From Bordetella bronchialis (GTDB lineage Bacteria > Pseudomonadota > Gammaproteobacteria > Burkholderiales > Burkholderiaceae_B), in contig NZ_CP016170.1 in the NCBI RefSeq assembly GCF_001676705.1, positions 1,178,001 to 1,242,000 on the forward strand: a DNA stretch of 64,000 bases, written 5' to 3'. Position 1 is the first letter of the stretch; every line of letters starts with the position of its first letter. The position numbers were made by a program, and so were the translations under genes. A model generated the notes under the pieces. The model was not told the DNA's origin. It searched no databases and was given only the letters and a program-made list of their open reading frames with translations. Below are positions 61,834 to 64,000 of this stretch, one piece after another.

Positions 61834-62088
61834 CCGCGGATTTTACCCGGGCCCGATACGGCCCGGATTACGCCGTCCCGGCGGTGGCCGCGCGCATGCC
61901 GGCGCGCCCCCGGGAAAGCGGGTGGAGACTAGGACTTAGGCCGCCGACTTTTTCATGCGCACGATGCCCGCCCATGGCTGTACGCCGTCCCTCCGGCATG
62001 GGGCGCCAGCGCGAGGGCGCGCCATCGTTTCATCAGGCTTGGCCGCCGCGCGAACCATCGCCCGGTTCGCCGGCCTTCCAGCAAGCCA

Positions 62089-63294
62089 TCAGGCACGCCA
62101 ACCCTGCAACAGATGCCGGGCCAGCGGCGCGCGCAGCGGCGCGGCCAGATCCAGGGCCAGCAGCGCCAGGCCGCAGGCATGTTCCACGGGCGCCAGTCCG
62201 GTGGTGAAGACGCGTGGCAGCAGATCGGTCAGTGCGGTGGTCAGCCAGCGGTCGCCGCGGCGGGCGCCCGCGAAGGCGTCCAGTGCCGCGGCCGGATCGC
62301 GCGCGGGATCGCGCAGCCAGGGCGCCAGCGATTGCGCCAGGGCGGCGGCATCGCGCAGTCCCAGGTTCAGTCCCTGGCCGGCGACCGGGTGCAGGGTCTG
62401 CGCGGCGTTGCCGATGGCGACCACGCGGCCGTCCACCTGCGTGCGGCGCATGCTCAGGAACAGCGACGACACATGGCGCGGGGCGATGCAGGCCAGCGGG
62501 CCCAGGCGATCGCCGAAGGCGGCGCCGAGGGCCTGCGAGAACGCCGCCGCATCCAGGGCCGCCAGGCCGGCCGCGCGGGCGGGCGCGCAACACCACACCA
62601 CCGCATAGCAATCGTTTCCCGCCGGGTGGGGCAACAGGGCGAGCGGACCTTCGCGGGTAAAGCGCTCGAAGGCCCAGCCGGCGCGCGGGCGGGCGGCGCG
62701 TACGGCCGTCAGCACCGCATCCTGGCCATATTCCCGGCGCAATTGGCCGGTGGCGGCGCCGTCGGAGACGACCGCCACGGCGCAGCGGATTTCCTGTCCG
62801 TCCTGGGCCCGCACGATGACGTCCGCGCCTTCGCGCCCGGCCACGCGCGCCCCATGCGCGTGCACCACGGTGACGCCGGAGCGCGCCACGGCTTGCGCCA
62901 ACGCGTCGCGCACGGCGGGATAGGGCGCCACGCCGCCCAGTTGCGGCACCTGGAAGTCCGTGTCGCGGATCACTGTACGCCCCAGGCGGCCGCGCTGGGA
63001 AACGTGGATGGTATGGATGGGCGCCGCGCCCGGCGGCCGGGCGTCCAGGGTCTCCAGCAATACGAGGCTGCCGTGATTCAGGGCCAGTACCCGGGCGTCC
63101 GGGTCGCCTTGCGCGGATGTGCCCGGCCGTGGCGGCGCCGTCGTGGACGCCGACGGCGACCGCGGGGGTGAGGCGCCCTGGACCAGGACGATGCGCGATG
63201 CATCGTCCACCACGCGCGCCAGCATCAGCGCCAGGGCCTGTCCCACCGGGCCGGCGCCCAGTATGGCCACGAGGGGATACGCGGGAAAATTCAT
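62089..63294 (-). CDS. FAD-dependent ubiquinone-biosynthesis hydroxylase (UbiH/VisC family)
   Basis: 401 residues. N-terminal FAD-binding loop AILGAGPVGQALALMLAR (about 10-27) and the C-terminal second FAD motif AIGNAAQTLHPVAGQGLNLG followed by LRDAAAL, a hallmark of the UbiH/UbiF/VisC group. A Pro/Ser-rich insertion (about 42-65) is unusual. It probably hydroxylates a ubiquinone precursor. The end of pepP upstream on the same strand is the usual partner, but a gene on the other strand lies between them. Confidence 0.88.
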   Translation of the reverse strand: MNFPAYPLVAILGAGPVGQALALMLARVVDDASRIVLVQGASPPRSPSASTTAPPRPGTSAQGDPDARVLALNHGSLVLLETLDARPPGAAPIHTIHVSQRGRLGRTVIRDTDFQVPQLGGVAPYPAVRDALAQAVARSGVTVVHAHGARVAGREGADVIVRAQDGQEIRCAVAVVSDGAATGQLRREYGQDAVLTAVRAARPRAGWAFERFTREGPLALLPHPAGNDCYAVVWCCAPARAAGLAALDAAAFSQALGAAFGDRLGPLACIAPRHVSSLFLSMRRTQVDGRVVAIGNAAQTLHPVAGQGLNLGLRDAAALAQSLAPWLRDPARDPAAALDAFAGARRGDRWLTTALTDLLPRVFTTGLAPVEHACGLALLALDLAAPLRAPLARHLLQGWRA

Positions 63295-63408
63295 GCCGGA
63301 ATTCTAGCCCGCGCGCCGCCGCCCGCCGCGGCGCCGGCCTATGCGTATGCGCCGGGCCGCCGCGATCCGCTTACAATCCCCACGCCTTCTTTCCGCGTGG
63401 GATCCGCC

Positions 63409-63861
63409 ATGGCCGAAGCCTCTTCCGTTTTGCAGCCGACGCGCCGCGCGCCGCGCACCAAGGTGCGGGCCGGCCTGCTGGCCTTGTTCTTCGGCTGGAT
63501 GGGCGCCCACTGGTGGTATCTGGGCCGGCGCGGCGCCATCTGGCTGACCCTGTATGCCATCGCATGCCTGGCCGCGACGCGTTTGTTCCCCGTCTGGTAC
63601 GACAACCCGGCCTTCTTCCTGCTCTTCATCCCCATGGTCGAAGGTTTCATCGAGAGCGCGGTGCTGTGCCTGCGCGCCGATGAAAAATTCGACCGCGCCT
63701 ACAACCCCGGCCTGGCGACCCCGTCGCGTACCGGCTGGGGACCGGTGCTGGTCGCCCTGGGCGCCTTGCTGATCGGCTCGGTCTGCGGCATGTTCGCCAT
63801 CGCCATGGTGGTCGTGTACGTGTGGCAATCCATGGGGTGGCTGGAAGGCTACGTGCTGTGA
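63409..63861 (+). CDS. TM2-domain-like small membrane protein
   Basis: 150 residues from MAEASSVLQP (a GTG four codons upstream is possible). Three to four hydrophobic segments: about 25-40 (AGLLALFFGWMGAHWWYLGR), 44-60, 68-88 and 115-140. The first pair with an Arg-containing turn resembles the TM2 fold. TACAAT at 63372-63377 is a possible -10 box. Function unknown. It sits between pepP and the ubiH-family gene on the opposite strand. Confidence 0.72.
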   Translation: MAEASSVLQPTRRAPRTKVRAGLLALFFGWMGAHWWYLGRRGAIWLTLYAIACLAATRLFPVWYDNPAFFLLFIPMVEGFIESAVLCLRADEKFDRAYNPGLATPSRTGWGPVLVALGALLIGSVCGMFAIAMVVVYVWQSMGWLEGYVL

Positions 63862-63873
63862 TCGCCGGCGGGC

Positions 63874-64000
63874 CTATTCCCGCATGAGCGCTTCGATCTC
63901 GCGCGCGTCGACCGGTACGCCGCGCGTGATCAGCTCGCAGCCTTCGTCGGTGACCAGCGCGTCGTCCTCGGTGCGGATGCCGATATTCCAGAATGCTTCC
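63874..64000 (-). CDS. pepP: Xaa-Pro aminopeptidase PepP, C-terminal end (continues beyond window)
   Basis: Only the last 42 codons are visible, ending at TAG (63874-63876). The peptide reads EAFWNIGIRTEDDALVT and then ends VDAREIEALMRE. FWNIGIRTEDD(A)LVT is the characteristic metal-ligand region of PepP near its C-terminus, where the Glu binds one of the two manganese ions. PepP removes the first residue from peptides with Pro in position 2. Confidence 0.85.
   Translation of the reverse strand, partial: EAFWNIGIRTEDDALVTDEGCELITRGVPVDAREIEALMRE

Overview
The window looks like chromosome of a high-GC betaproteobacterium of the order Burkholderiales, most likely family Alcaligenaceae (Bordetella/Achromobacter group). 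The evidence is the very GC-rich coding sequence, the dusB-fis-purH-ruvC-ruvA and ruvB cluster, a double-length UvrA, a pertactin-like autotransporter, gltIJKL, and several LysR/IclR-controlled catabolic units. This placement rests on recognised protein families, not on a database search. I saw no tRNA, rRNA, insertion sequence, prophage or CRISPR array.

Layout. 1-2.5 kb: the C-terminal part of an autotransporter converging with an orphan LuxR-type regulator. 2.7-7.9 kb: glutaryl-CoA dehydrogenase, an acetolactate-synthase-like ThDP enzyme, two overlapping lipoprotein genes and a LysR regulator; a 19-bp motif lies upstream of both the ThDP-enzyme gene and the LysR gene. 8.0-11.4 kb: the glutamate/aspartate ABC transporter gltIJKL, with a two-hairpin element after gltI. 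11.4-16.7 kb, minus strand: purU, an L-2-hydroxyglutarate-oxidase-like enzyme, a flavin reductase, pdxH, a ChaC-type cyclotransferase and an MFS exporter. 17.0-20.1 kb: a BaeSR-like two-component system and tcdA. 20.1-24.3 kb, minus: an unrecognised 747-residue protein, then pabC and pabB. 24.3-30.2 kb, minus: a 1942-residue tandem UvrA.

30.4-32.8 kb: an IclR regulator, KDPG aldolase and KDG kinase, a compact 2-keto-3-deoxygluconate operon. 33.1-33.4 kb: a 42-residue very basic protein preceded by tandem repeats and followed by a strong terminator. 33.4-38.5 kb, minus: a LysR regulator and a branched-chain-amino-acid-type ABC transporter with a fused LivM-LivG and no LivF. 38.5-41.4 kb: an acidic-tailed protein, the ribosome-associated ABC-F protein EttA and a glycine-zipper lipoprotein. 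41.5-43.8 kb, minus: minE, minD and a minC with an unusually long linker. 44.0-46.2 kb: a small disordered protein and glnS.

46.4-52.5 kb: a CydAB-like pair whose CydA subunit has lost every known haem ligand, converging on an EnvZ/OmpR-type two-component system, followed by an orphan outer-membrane beta-barrel gene. 52.6-64 kb: recQ, ruvB, a threonine-dehydratase-like enzyme, an NDUFA9-like reductase, ruvA, ruvC, purH, fis, dusB, a ubiH-family hydroxylase, a TM2-like membrane protein and the end of pepP.

Most of the window is ordinary housekeeping and transport. The strongest candidates for something undescribed are the haem-ligand-less CydA with its intact CydB partner (46.4-48.8 kb), the 747-residue orphan (20.1-22.4 kb), the 42-residue basic protein with its repeats (33.0-33.35 kb), and the LysR motif pair that brackets the lipoprotein genes.
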